Assembly (NCBI GenBank): GCA_016617855.1
Contig: JAECUM010000797.1
Span: 1 to 64,000, forward strand
Length of the DNA stretch: 64,000 nucleotides
Direction: 5' to 3'
Source: Megalonaias nervosa
Lineage: Eukaryota > Mollusca > Bivalvia > Unionida > Unionidae
The position numbers were made by a program, and so were the translations under genes. Each line of letters opens with the position of its first letter. The first letter of the stretch is position 1. Below the pieces are notes generated by a model that was not told the DNA's origin, did not search any database, and worked only from the letters and a program-made list of their open reading frames with translations. This document shows, one piece after another, positions 19,685 through 30,298 of the stretch.

Positions 19685-20723
19685 ATGGAGAATGTGTTAG
19701 CCAGCATTTACCACGACCCATCCCATCCTGCAGGTTCAGAAATTGTATCGTGCTGCCAAAACCCGATTGAATAATCTCCGTTTACCTCAAGTGCAACGAT
19801 GGTTAAAACCTTACACAAACCCATTCGACGAAAATTTTCCAGAAGTCGCACCCGAGTGAAGGGCATTGATCATCAATGGTAAGCCGATGTCTCTCATTTG
19901 GCCACCTACAATCGTGGCTACAAATATTTATTTTGTGTCATCGACGTCTTTTCCAAATTTGCCTGGGTTGTGCCATCGACTTCCAAATCGAGCAGTGAGT
20001 TAATGCGAGCCCTCAAACTGGTGTTGAAACAAAGTGGTCGTCACCCTCTTCGATGGCACACCGACAAAGGCACCTAATTTCTAACTCAAGCTTTCCTAAA
20101 CGAATTAAAGAAACGAGACATTCATATTTTCACCACCGAGAATCCCGAAACCAAAGCCAGCGTCGTGGAACGTTTTCAACGCACCTTTAAAGAACGCATG
20201 TGGAAATATTTTACTTATCAACACACTCTCAAGTTCATCGACGTCTTTCCGCACCTGGTCCAAGCGTATAACCAATCCTACCCCCGACTGTGGCTGTTCG
20301 CAAGAAAGGTGAAGTGTTGACGACGGGAGGTTGGGTGCACATTGGTAAAACCAAACCCACTTTCGACAATGGTTACTTACCCAACTTTACAACCGAATTG
20401 TTTCGTGGTGTCACTGGACGAGTGCGTGGCTGTCATCCTACCATCTATATATTGGAAGACATGAACGGGGAAGTGTTTAAAGAACGTTTTACTTGCCCCA
20501 GTTTCAACGACTGACCAAAAAAGAAGACGAAGTGCACGACATCGAAACGATTCTCCATCAAAGAACCCGTAAAGTGGGAAAACGACGTGTCAAAGAAGTC
20601 AAAGTACGTTTGAAAGGATATCCACCGAGTTTTGATTCTTGGATCGACGCTTCGGAAGTCATCGACTATAAAAACAATTGGCGATCATGCATTTCAACAC
20701 AGCCTCAATCACTACCGCAGTAA
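19685..20723 (+). pseudogene. retrovirus-type integrase with chromodomain
   Basis: From ATG 19685 the N-terminal region ('LASIYHDPSHPAG', then 'LYRAAKTRLNN' in another frame) leads to the catalytic core: Asp 19886, Asp 20063 and Glu 20168, spaced 59 and 35 residues apart, the classic DD35E arrangement. Stops at 19880-19882 and 20075-20077 lie in the core frame. Two later shifts (near 20290 and 20500) lead to the C-terminal region and a chromodomain-like end ('LKGYPPSFDSWIDASEV'), a known feature of Polinton integrases that may target chromatin. It would insert the element into host DNA. All catalytic acids remain, but stops and shifts make it dead. Confidence 0.93.
20667..20674 (+). promoter_or_regulatory. 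TATAAAAA box inside the integrase 3' end
   Basis: TATAAAAA, 20 bp before ATG 20687 and overlapping the last integrase codons. Confidence 0.4.
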
Positions 20724-21063
20724 CCACTCCTTCACCGAGTTCTTCTGTGCAAGATCTACAAAAACAACCCTTGTGGGTGTGGTGAGGAGAACGTGTGTCT
20801 GAAACGAAAATCGTCTCTTTCTGCCAAATCTGAGTTTGCAACAACGAGAAAAACAATTGTGGACCATTTTACTGAGCAGTTGCATCGGTTACCTTCTCCC
20901 CAATTCTTCCGTGAAATACTCTAACGGTCACAACGGGAGTCTTGCGCCCAACGTCAGTCACTCTCCCAACAGTCACCACCCAAACAACAATAACATCAAT
21001 CCTCTTTTAGACACTCCTCTGACCTCCAGTCACCCCTCGGACAGCAGAACTCTGGAATTATGA
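20687..21063 (+). pseudogene. unknown protein between integrase and penton
   Basis: ATG 20687 opens 'MHFNTASITTAVTTPSPSSS' to a TGA near 20782; after shifts the reading continues as 'LQQREKQLWTILLSSCIGYL' and an Asn/Ser/Pro-rich end to TGA 21061-21063. That stop overlaps the next ATG as ATGA. No family recognised. Its place just before the capsid genes makes a virion or assembly protein possible. Confidence 0.4.
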
Positions 21064-22023
21064 ATAACCAGTTTTACTTAAAGTTACCTTCCATGGATGT
21101 GTTTCCCAAAAACACATTTTGCAGTAACACGGCCAAATTACCTCAGGCTATCCAATTGGATTACGAAGCCCATTTCGAAGTGGCTTTGGTGGAAATGATT
21201 CACCCTACACAAGTCCTAAATGTCCTTCCAAATCAAAACTTTTTTACGGTCGAAGTTCATGACACCGAATTACAACGATTCTTGAATCAAAACCCAATTG
21301 CAAAATCCACTCCGAAAACAGAGAACTCCCAGACTAAAATTTATGAGTTGGTAATTCCTGCAGGCTATTACTTTAGCGGTCAACATCTGGTGAACACGAT
21401 TGCTGCCAAGTTCAATGCAGTGTTCGGTAAATCCTTTTAGAGAAAAGAACAAAGTGTCAAGATCAAGTACCATAAATTAGCTCATCCCCTTCTGCTTCAA
21501 TTTTCCCCTGAGGGCAAAGTGGTGTCCATTTTATTTTGTCCTGAATTGTTTAACATTTTGGGTGGGGACATTGAGATGATGGAGGAGAAAAAAGAGGCGA
21601 ATTACCAGTCGTTTCCTCCAACTCGAGTTTTGCAAAGTTGTTTCGTTCCCCGGTAGAACTGAACCAATGACTAAATTTGATTTTTGTGTATTCCGATGTG
21701 GTGGAATACAACGTGGTGGGACACACCTCCGTACCGTTACTGCGTGTCATTCCTTTCAAAGTGGATTCTGCCACGACGCTGACGAGGAAGGTGAAAACAC
21801 CTATCACGTTCACCGCGAATTTGTACATCCTCACTATCTGCCCGTCTGTAAGTCGTATTTCGACACTGTGAACATTACTATAAAAGGAGATCTTGGACAA
21901 AATATTCCATTCACCAAAGGGAAAGTTACGGTGAAACTCCATTATCGCAACGATTCTCTAACGACTTGTAAGTCTTGTATCCTGTGCACCGAGGAGTCTT
22001 TCGACAGCGAAGACATGGTTTAG
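21060..22023 (+). pseudogene. minor capsid (penton-type) protein
   Basis: ATG 21060 (ATGA overlap) opens 'MNNQFYLKLPSMDVFP', then 'FEVALVEMIHPTQVLN', the typical start of the Polinton minor capsid protein. A TAG at 21438-21440 interrupts, the same frame continues to about 21655, then shifts lead to 'IFVYSDVVEYNVVGHTSVPL' and finally 'HYLPVCKSYFDTVNITIKGD' near 21835-21890, the conserved end motif. Total span, about 310 codons, fits the family. It would form the five-fold vertices of the capsid. At least two frameshifts plus the stop make it non-functional. Confidence 0.88.
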
Positions 22024-22417
22024 GAGATATGCTGAAATCGGCGTTTCGTTCGGTGGCACCCCTTTTTGAAACCGATGGTGACACGATGACTGCACTCCTT
22101 GAAAGATGCCGCTTTGACGCAAGGCAAAGAGTTTTCCAAAATGTCATCATCGACAAGAAAACCCCAAAGAAGCTTTCTTGAGATCAGGCAAAAATGTCTT
22201 GCTTCAAACGGGCAAAAACATTTTGGACAGACAAGAAACTCCTATAAATATCCCGGATGCTGACGAGTCAGTCATTCCTGCTTTCCTGACGCCACATCAA
22301 GGACAACGCAGAAAGAGACGACGACGAAAACACCCCTCCAGAGGCCTTCACATCCCCAGAACTAAAAAGATCAAGAAAAGAAGAACCGTCCAAGAATTAG
22401 ACGTTTTTGATTATTAA
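21972..22417 (+). pseudogene. pVI-like basic virion protein
   Basis: This overlaps the penton end. It opens without a clear ATG as 'YPVHRGVFRQRRHGLGDMLK' followed by an amphipathic stretch ('SAFRSVAPLF'), then 'IIDKKTPK'; a shift near 22160 moves to a frame with 'FLRSGKNVLLQTGKNILD' and an Arg/Lys-rich tail ending 'VQELDVFDY' at 22417. In Polintons and adenoviruses a protein of this layout (Gly-Leu amphipathic helix near the N-terminus, basic C-terminal part) links capsid to core and disrupts membranes; the match is by layout and short motifs. Position between penton and major capsid supports it. Confidence 0.7.
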
Positions 22418-22420
22418 AAT

Positions 22421-22423
<3 letters not shown>

Positions 22424-22498
<75 letters not shown>
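22424..22498. repeat. (GA)n microsatellite between pVI-like and major capsid genes
   Basis: About 37 perfect GA units fill almost the whole intergenic gap and end 8 bp before the capsid ATG. Open frames over it on both strands are artefacts. Confidence 0.97.
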
Positions 22499-22502
<4 letters not shown>

Positions 22503-22506
22503 AAAA

Positions 22507-23304
22507 ATGGTGTACCGAGAGTCTTACGCATGTCCCAAGTCGGAACAGGATCTGTTTGCCATCCCGCCCACCATGATGACGATGCAATAATCCCAATGGG
22601 TAGAATTTCATCCCGTCTCCTCTTTGACGGATTCAGGTCCCATCGAGTTTGAAATCAAAGGACAACCCGAAGATTACATCGATCTGAATAGATGTTATTT
22701 GTACTTGAAAGTCAAAGTGATCGAAACGAACAACAGCGATCTAGACCCCGATGAGGCAGTAGTCCCTGTCAACAACTTCATGCATTCCTTGTTCAGCGAA
22801 GTGGATTTGTATTTAAATAACAAACTGGTCAGCAGTAGCATGGATACTTACCATTACCGAGCGTACCTGGAAAATCTCTTGACGTACGGAAAAGAAGCCC
22901 AAAACTCCAATCTGGATGCCTGCGTGGTATGGAAACCTGACACGCCGGGCGAGTTCAGTAAGGTGGAGGGTAAAGATTGCACTAATAAGGGATTCGACGC
23001 ACATCAAAAGAAAATTGCACTAAGTCGTAGTTTAGAACTGATAGATCGTTTGCATTTGGACATTTGGTTGCAAAAGAAGTCTTTGCTGAACGGCGTGGAT
23101 GTCCGCCTGAGATTAAATTTTAGCAGTACCGCTTTAAATTTTATGGCTGGAGAAAATACTGGTTTCAAAACCAAAATCCAAAAAGCCCGACTTTACGTAC
23201 GAAGAGTGGAAGTGTTACTTAAAGTGGGAAACGACATCAGTCACACTTTCAGCGTTCTGCTCAAAGTAAGGGTCTGGTACACAAGGTCTTGCCATCGCGA
23301 CTGA
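22507..23304 (+). pseudogene. major capsid protein (double jelly-roll), N-terminal part
   Basis: ATG 22507 opens 'MVYRESYACPKSEQDLF'; TAA at 22588-22590 is in frame; then the frame stays open from 22591 to 23302. It shows 'IEFEIKGQPEDYIDLNRCYL', 'NNFMHSLFSEVDLYLN', 'HYRAYLENLLTYGKEA' and 'NGVDVRLRLNF', all characteristic of the Polinton/adintovirus major capsid. It covers roughly the first jelly-roll and start of the second. The following part of the gene is present but inverted (23303-23495, minus strand), and the remainder is missing. The normal family length is clearly greater than the 266 codons left. Confidence 0.93.
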
Positions 23305-23495
23305 CTTCGATTTTGGACACGTTGATTAAACTGGAAAGGATTTTCCTGGTAGGCTCCGCTGAAAGCTTTGTTGGTGACCATGCCAATGATTAAACGTTTG
23401 TGTAACTGTCTTTGGAAGAGATAATCTTCGATCATGGATTGATGTCCACTGGCGATGGTGAATGTTTTCACTTCGGATACTTGGCAGTCGAAAAT
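23303..23495 (-). pseudogene. inverted segment of the major capsid gene
   Basis: On the minus strand a continuous reading contains 'EVKTFTIASGHQS', 'LFQRQLHKRLIIGMVTNKAF' and 'YQENPFQF', which is the capsid region expected to follow the plus-strand part. The segment is bounded by the inverted 6-mer cgactg (23298-23303) / cagtcg (23485-23490). So the capsid gene was broken by a local inversion, and DNA beyond 23500 no longer codes capsid. Confidence 0.8.
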
Positions 23496-23599
23496 CCAAA
23501 CATCATAACAACATACCAAAATATTATAAAATTTATCAATGAAGTAGGGCTCGCAAATAAAATCTGCAATCTCAAAAACCTTAAACAAAGTTAAAATAA

Positions 23600-24170
23600 A
23601 TAATAGGAATTAGCCAACCTGCAGTGGGCGGATGTCTTTGAAATGTCGGCTCAGGACCTGATTATTCAGCAAAGGTATCTGTCACACGCAGGGCCGCCAC
23701 CACCCCGCCCAAAAATCCAACATAACCGATCAAACATAATGGTTCAGTCCAGTAGACGGATGACAGTGAAATGTCACCTTGGGACCTGTTTATACAGCAC
23801 TGACATCCGTCTCTCTAAATAAACAAGAACTAAATCAGGTCCAACATATTCAATTCCGCAACACATTCTCCATCAAACGTCCTCCACAAATTTGCAATCA
23901 GGAACCACTAATCAAAGTAAAAACAAATAATAGGAAATAGCCAACCTGTTGTGGGCGGATGTCTTTGAAATGTCGACTCGGGACCTGATTATTCAGCAAA
24001 GATATTTGTTCACACACAGGGCCGTCACCACCCAACCCAAAATCTAAATATTATAGATATAACATAATGGCTCAGGCCAATAGACGGATGTCCGTGAAAT
24101 GTCACCTCGGGAACTGTTTACACAGCACTGACATTTGTCTCTCAAAAATAAAAAAAGTAAATTAAAAAGT
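23600..24170. repeat. two-copy 330-bp tandem repeat made of half-units
   Basis: The copy at about 23612-23860 ('gtgggcggatgtctttgaaa' and onward) recurs from about 23950. Inside each copy a second half ('agacggatg', then 'gtgaaatgtcacc' and 'gggacctgtttatacagca') resembles the first, so four diverged half-units exist. It lies just right of the capsid gene and may belong to the element's right end. Confidence 0.75.
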
Positions 24171-24402
24171 AATTATTTAAAAGCCATTGTATTTTATCCA
24201 TCCCATAAAACGTCCTCCACATATTAACAATCATATATCTTTGTTCTTAAAAAAATTGTTCTCTTTCCTTTTTTCCTCCCTCCCTCTTTACTCCAACTAA
24301 CTCTCTCTAACTAATACACCTGTTAATCCTAACAAACCTACCCTACTCAACCAAAGATGACAGCCATTCCAATATGAGTTCATAGTGACCCCAAACCTAG
24401 TT
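24171..24402. other. non-coding stretch
   Basis: AT-rich, with a pyrimidine-rich patch at 24255-24310. Nothing recognised. Confidence 0.5.
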
Positions 24403-24706
24403 ATTATAAGGTGGTCCGAACACCAGGACCATCAGGACCCGCCGCACAAAGCGGCAACGTAAACCTAAATTAGAAACAACACTAGGACCCCAAATAGACA
24501 CATATAAGGTGGTCAAAACCCTATGACCATCAGGCCCCGCCGCACAAGGCGGCAAATAACCACTTTACGTATATGTTACAGGTTAGCTACCCACAAGACC
24601 GATAGGCCCCATAAATGATAAAGTATGTTATACCAGACCCTAAAAACAACAGCTGATATAAGGTGATCTAAGCCCAGGACCATCAGGGCCAGTCACATAA
24701 GGTGAC
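24403..24706. repeat. three repeats each ending in a 5-bp-stem hairpin
   Basis: Units near 24403, 24502 and 24658 share 'ataaggtg(g/a)tc', then 'ccatcagg' and a hairpin. Stems are gccgc/gcggc (24441-24455), gccgc/gcggc (24539-24553) and gtcac/gtgac (24692-24706), each with a 5-base loop. The third stem differs at two base pairs but both partners changed, so pairing is kept. Confidence 0.7.
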
Positions 24707-24719
24707 AAATAATACAATA

Positions 24720-25289
24720 AATAACATACAAAAGGCTGTCGTCTGAGGTACCTGCTTAATACTAACTATTACAAAACAACACATAGTATTTTCCAAATTT
24801 CAGAAATTTTGAAGGCCTTTTCGGCCATAATTCATAATTAAATTATCCAAATTCAAAACACGTGTAAGACACAAAATTTAGGCCAGCACCCTCGAGTCGA
24901 CGAGTGCCTTCCAGTGGATCTACCCCTGCCTTCCTGCCCTTCTTCCTCCCTTGCCTCGACCGGACATCAAATTAACAGCGTGCAATGCACACATAAATAT
25001 CATACTTAAAACACATGAGTGCGTGCTGGGTTAATGCAAACATGAGTGTGTGTTGGGTTAATTTCCCACTCATGATAGCCTTACATTCAGATAGCTTAGA
25101 ACCCATAGTTCTGCGACCTGACGGCTAAATTTAACAGCACTCCTTGAGTGCATAAACGCATGGTGAATGTGGCTCTAATTCCTTTCCCCAGGAATAATTT
25201 ATCATCCTGCTATGCAGGAATAAACCAGTGGTACATGTACAATAGTACGAACACCACTTAAATTCAATATCATTCTCATCATCATAAAA
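24720..25289. other. non-coding stretch
   Basis: No gene recognised. A GC-richer patch lies at 24885-24965 and a small hairpin cctgc-tat-gcagg at 25206-25218. Confidence 0.5.
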
Positions 25290-25589
25290 ATGGCAAGCAA
25301 GCATTTGGACAAGATGATAAAATTGCAAGAGGTGGTGGATACCTTAGGTATGGTAGAAGAAATGTTAGTCAGGATGGAGCATGGCTCCTATAGTCCCCAT
25401 CGCTTGAAGATGGAGATAAATAATTTGAAGAAAGGGAAGGATATATTAAGGGAGATGATTAAAAAGGAAAAGGAAGACATATATGACAAAGAGACCCTTC
25501 ATATGCCATATTTTGTCGACTGCGGGCAGGAGAAAAATTTCATCTGTCTATCATCCTTCATCTACGAAAAGAATTACCATCGAGATTAA
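25290..25589 (+). CDS. small coiled-coil ORF, unknown
   Basis: 99 codons with a good eukaryotic start context (aaaATGG). It begins MASKHLDKMIKLQEVVDTLG; residues 1-70 are rich in Leu, Lys, Glu and Met with a heptad-like pattern, and the last 25 residues contain Cys and aromatic residues. In another frame the sequence after its end ('NNDHDHMVIAVVLDDAE', to 25640) also reads like protein, so it may be a frameshifted longer gene. No family recognised; could be host or element-derived. Confidence 0.35.
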   Translation: MASKHLDKMIKLQEVVDTLGMVEEMLVRMEHGSYSPHRLKMEINNLKKGKDILREMIKKEKEDIYDKETLHMPYFVDCGQEKNFICLSSFIYEKNYHRD

Positions 25590-26217
25590 CAATGACCATG
25601 ATCACATGGTCATCGCAGTAGTTCTAGATGATGCAGAGTAAACCGGTACACCAGAATGGAAACAATAGGACAGAACAAAACCAACGGGAGAATCGGAAAT
25701 CTTTTAGGATCAAGCAGGAATTTTGAAAGAGACTGTGTGCAGATATCATGAATGCAGAAAAGTTAAAAAGTGCTAGCCCCTCGCTGGACGTTGAAAGTTT
25801 ACCCTCAAGTGATTCTCTTATTGCATGAGAATGAGATAACAAGGAAAACATATAATAACGAAAGCAGAGGGATTGTGAAACAAAATTGTGCAACATGCTT
25901 AATTCATTACAAAACGGAGATTTTTATTTGTATTCTCCATATAATGTTAGTTTCTTATTGATTAATAAGTGGAAATTCATTACTGGTCAAAAAATTATAG
26001 AAGCAATAGTCTACTGCGGAAACCATAATTATATGTGTATTATACGTCATGGACGTTTCACAATATGGTGTGTCAATGGTATATTTATGTTCATTGGGTA
26101 TTTCTGGCATTTTAAAGGAAATTTAAGTCATATGTGAGTTTAATGATTGCTACTAATGTAAATATGAGTTGGAATCTTTAACCTTTGATTGGAAATGTCT
26201 GCTTATTGAATAATCGT
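25590..26217. other. AT-rich non-coding stretch
   Basis: Short ORFs only, none recognised. Confidence 0.45.
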
Positions 26218-27040
26218 ATTATTCCATACTGAATTAATATTCAGCCTAAAAACATTGGTGTTTCCTACATGTCTATATTGTCCATATTGAATTATTAAAT
26301 GTGTTCAGTCTAAAACCATTGGTGTTCCGTATATATGTCAATACTGTAAATAATGAATTACTAATCAGTCTAAAAGCATTGGTGTTTCTTACATGTCAAT
26401 ATTGTCCATATTGAATTACTACAGGTGTTCAGTCTGAAAGCATTGGTGTTTCCTACATGTCTGTATTGTCCATACTGAATTACTACAGGTGTTCAGTCTA
26501 AAAGCATTGGTGTTTCCTACATGTCTATATTGTCCATACTGAATTACTACAGGTGTTCAGTCTAAAAACATTGGTGTTTCCTACATGTCTATATTGTCCA
26601 TACTGAATTACTACAGGTGTTGAGTTTAAAAGCATTGGTGTTTCCTACACGTCAATATTGTCCATATTGAATTACTATGGGTGTTCAGTCTAAAGGCATT
26701 TGTGTTTGCTACATGTCAATGTTGTCCATACTGAATTACTACATGTGATCTGTCTTAAAGCATTGGTTTTTCCTACAGGTCAGTATTGTCCATATTGAAA
26801 TTCTATATGTGTTCAGTCTAAAAACATTGGTGTTCCGTATATGCCAATATTGTAAATGTTGAATTACTGCATGTGTTCAGTCTAAAGGTAATGGTGTTCC
26901 CTACATCTCAATATTGTCCATATTGAATTACTACATTATTCAGTGTTAAAGCAATGCTGTTTCCAATAAGTCAGTATTATAGATATTGAATTACTATATC
27001 TGTTCAGTCTAAAGCATTGGTGTTCCCTCAATGTCAAATA
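26218..27040. repeat. 64-bp satellite, about 13 copies
   Basis: The unit contains 'ttcagtctaaaagcattggt', then 'gtttcctacatgtc', 'atattgtccata' and 'tgaattactac'. The central copies (26410-26650) are nearly identical and the outer ones diverge, typical of satellite turnover. Confidence 0.93.
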
Positions 27041-28718
27041 GTATTGAAGCTTTGGACATAAAACTTTAAGCCGTTATGACCGGTCGATGAAAATATCGAG
27101 ATCATAGTGATGCAAGATGCCATTAAGATCTGAATGAAAACATATCAGTGGTCTGAGGCCTTTGAAGAGTGGGTATGAATTATCACTCAATTCGTCTCAA
27201 AGGTGACATAAACAATACAATTAGGAGATGAACAGAGAAAGATAAAGATGCTAGTGTGAAAGCGGTACACGATTTTCATTAGCAATCTTTGTTTTTGTTG
27301 TGGTTTTTTTTTATTGATTATTTACTTACAACTCTGTTGTTTACCATTTTACGTTCGGAATTAATTTATCTTGGTTTTGTTTGGCGCAAATAAATTGCAT
27401 TTAGTGGAAGAATAATACGCGAAGATAATTCAACGGAACATTACGGCCGCATTTAACTTACAAATAACAATGCAAGTATAATCAAATTTCCTTATTGAAT
27501 ACTACGATACTATTGAAACAAAAACTGCTCAACGGAAATCAGTGTCTCGACTCTGAACTGCTTTATGATTCCACCGGCGGTATAGGAGTCCTACATGTCA
27601 AATACAGACTGGGCAATGAGGATTTTTACCAAAGTTTCTGTTGAATATCTAAACTGATGTAAAGGATATATGACTTTCAAAAACTTGAACACAAGAACTT
27701 GTCGCTGATGGAAGTGTTATGTTCGTATTTCGCAACACAGGCACGACTATTATTGAATCGAAACTATTCTTCCAACGAGAATCTTAAGCAAACCCTCGAC
27801 TGCCCTCTCCGCAAACTTTGATTGACAGCTGATATTAACCATCAAATTGGGAATCCTACACAGTTACACTGACCGCCATTACCACAGACAAGCTCCGCTC
27901 CATCACTTGTCTAAGTAAATAAACTTATCGTCTTTTTTGTTTTGTATTGTGTTACTCATCAATGTAAACTTTTGTATGCTACAGTGGGATTTTAAAATGG
28001 TAAAGAGGTGTAGTTATGGTAGCGATGACTGATATCCTGAACGATTAGAAAATTGTGTGAAGTGTGTGTCTGTTTCGAAGCCGAAAACATACTTAAAGAA
28101 ATGCCTGAACTGGCTTAAAATTTTAGGAAAGACCTCATGGACAGTTAAACCCATCGAAAATCAACTCATAAAAGTACATTTGTACAAAGGTAATTACTGA
28201 CTATCTTACATGCAGTTTATGAAGCAATATTCTTTTGTGAAACACGACCCATTTGCCTAGGAACCGAACAGAACACCAATGGATAAGATATGGTTGTTAT
28301 CCGAACTTTTATCAGCTTCACCTTCCTTGAGTAATAATGCTGCCCGAATAGTTTAGAGCCGAATCATGTCCTTATGACGTTAAATGGAAGATAAATGTAT
28401 CCAAAAAAAAAAGATAAATAATAATGATATATCTGTATTCTTAAAAGATAAAGTATATATTCCCCTACTGAAATGATGTGTAAATTGAAGATCAATTTTC
28501 TATTTCACAACCAGTCATCGATCTGCAGCATTTTGTAAGCAATATCTGGCTATCAGAGGAATTTCCAAATCTTTTGCCTATTGATCCCTTGGCTCCAAAA
28601 AATGAAATTTGAAAAAAATGCCATAAATGTATTGAGAATACTGTATTGACTGGTCTATCCATGTGCCGACAAAGAAAGTATCATTATAGATATCCTCTCC
28701 TTTCAAACCTAACGCCTC

Positions 28719-28720
<2 letters not shown>
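27041..28720. other. non-coding stretch, start resembles 47130-47290
   Basis: 27070-27100 ('gttatgaccggtcgatgaaa') resembles 47136-47170 ('attatgactggtcgacgaaa'), and 'cataaacaatacaatta' near 27208 resembles 'cataaacgatacagtta' near 47253. A diverged dispersed repeat is likely. Nothing else recognised. Confidence 0.35.

Positions 28721-28721
<1 letters not shown>

Positions 28722-28801
<80 letters not shown>
28722..28801. repeat. (TA)n microsatellite
   Basis: About 40 TA units. Confidence 0.98.
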
Positions 28802-28803
<2 letters not shown>

Positions 28804-30242
28804 CACTTCCTAATTAATTGATATCCATGTCTGATTACTCTTGAAACCTGCACAGGATCCCCACAAATCACTGATATTTGAGCTTTCAGATATGTGTATT
28901 ACACATATTTATTTCCAAGTACCAAGAAATATTTTTATTTACTTAGCATTATGTTATATAATCCCTGGAAGTCTCAATGCTATTCATGTTTGTGTTTGCA
29001 GACGTTAATTTGATGTTGTTCTCTTTCCAGAACATGTTTACATTGTGACTGTATCCTTCGCTGAAATACGTGAACCGCTATTGTCTGCATTTCAAAGATA
29101 AATTGATACCACTCAGAACTCGGTAGAAAAATTCGGAGGAAGATCGGTGAATTGTTCTCTACGTTCTGGATACGAAGACGTCATATTTTACACTTATATA
29201 TCTAAGGTAGCAGTGGCAAGGGTTATCTATATACGGGGGCGGATATATACACTATGCGGAGAGGTCAAATTCCACAAGCAAATAATCACAAAGCAGGGAT
29301 ATTTATTTGAGACAAAGATTAAAGTGTGTAAAAATAACCGATATGTACGTTGATAATTCTTACCACAAATAATTTCACCATTAGTCTTTGTTTCAACTTT
29401 TAAGCAAAACTGATTTTGATGCAAACGACCTTTACCATGAACTTGTACGACAAAGCACTTTGCGGAAAGGTAAGCGTCTTTGGACTCAAGTATAAACAAT
29501 TTCTTGAAAAAGAAATTTAATCATTAAAAACACCTAACATTTTTTCAGAAACATGTTTCTTTTAATGTTTAAGTACGGTTCACAATTAAAATGAAATTAA
29601 CAGATGTTTTAGAAAAAAAAAAAAAAAAATCCACAGTGTCTTTGTTACCGAAGGCTCGATCAAAGCAGATTCATTAGGTAAAGCCAAGAAAGCACTATGC
29701 TGACTGTGTAAGTGCTGATAATACAGCTATTTCACGAAAATAAGGTCAGTTCAGACAACTTAGTTGCAACATGTTGCCTTGAGCGGAGAAATGATTGATC
29801 GATCGTGAGGGCCATACCAATCGGTATATTGTTCTCTCTGACACAGAACCGGACAAGGCTGGATTTCGCTACTTCATGATAAAAATAGTCAGTAATATAC
29901 TCTTTGCATACACAGGAGTTAGAAGAATGCGAAACAAGCACTAAGGTTACAGAAGTATTTTCTCTGTCACTCGACAATCTATGAAGTCAATTTCTTCAAA
30001 GTTTATACATTAAACAAGTTTAAGTTACTTCAGTGATGAGATATCTTCCTGCGAACAGGAAGATTATAACCGCAAATGAAATTTCATAAAAGATAATTAT
30101 TTATCAAATTATGTTCTTGCGTTCGTCTAGAAAATATAACGGAAATTATTTTTATCAAGACATAACACTGCGCAAAGTCCTATTGGTTCCAATAGCGTAC
30201 AAGTTTTGGTAGAAAATTACATGTGACTGTTTATATTAGATC

Positions 30243-30246
<4 letters not shown>
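28802..30246. other. AT-rich non-coding stretch
   Basis: Short ORFs only. A poly-A run lies at about 29612-29629. Confidence 0.5.

Positions 30247-30296
<50 letters not shown>
30247..30296. repeat. (CA)n microsatellite
   Basis: About 25 units. Confidence 0.98.

Positions 30297-30298
<2 letters not shown>

Larger units (their letters stand above)
10400..24720 (+). mobile_element. decayed Polinton/Maverick (adintovirus-like) element, approximate limits
   Basis: The block contains the diagnostic Polinton set: protein-primed type B polymerase (N half), FtsK/HerA packaging ATPase, retrovirus-type integrase with chromodomain, double-jelly-roll major capsid, minor capsid and a pVI-like protein. 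All are on the plus strand apart from the zinc-knuckle gene. The block is denser in ORFs and richer in GC than its flanks. Frameshifts and stop codons occur in most long genes, so it is not functional. Limits are estimates: no terminal inverted repeats or 6-bp target duplications were found by eye. No adenain-like protease was seen. Confidence 0.88.

Noticed and set aside
22407..22652. ORFs across the GA repeat on both strands
   Set aside because: They are Arg-Glu or Leu-Ser dipeptide products of the microsatellite.
10400..24720. terminal inverted repeats of the element
   Set aside because: No convincing inverted match between the left (10.1-10.9 kb) and right (23.5-24.9 kb) sides was found by eye; a computed self-alignment is needed.
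26218..27040. CRISPR-like array
   Set aside because: The whole 64-bp unit repeats; there are no unique spacers, and the context is animal DNA.
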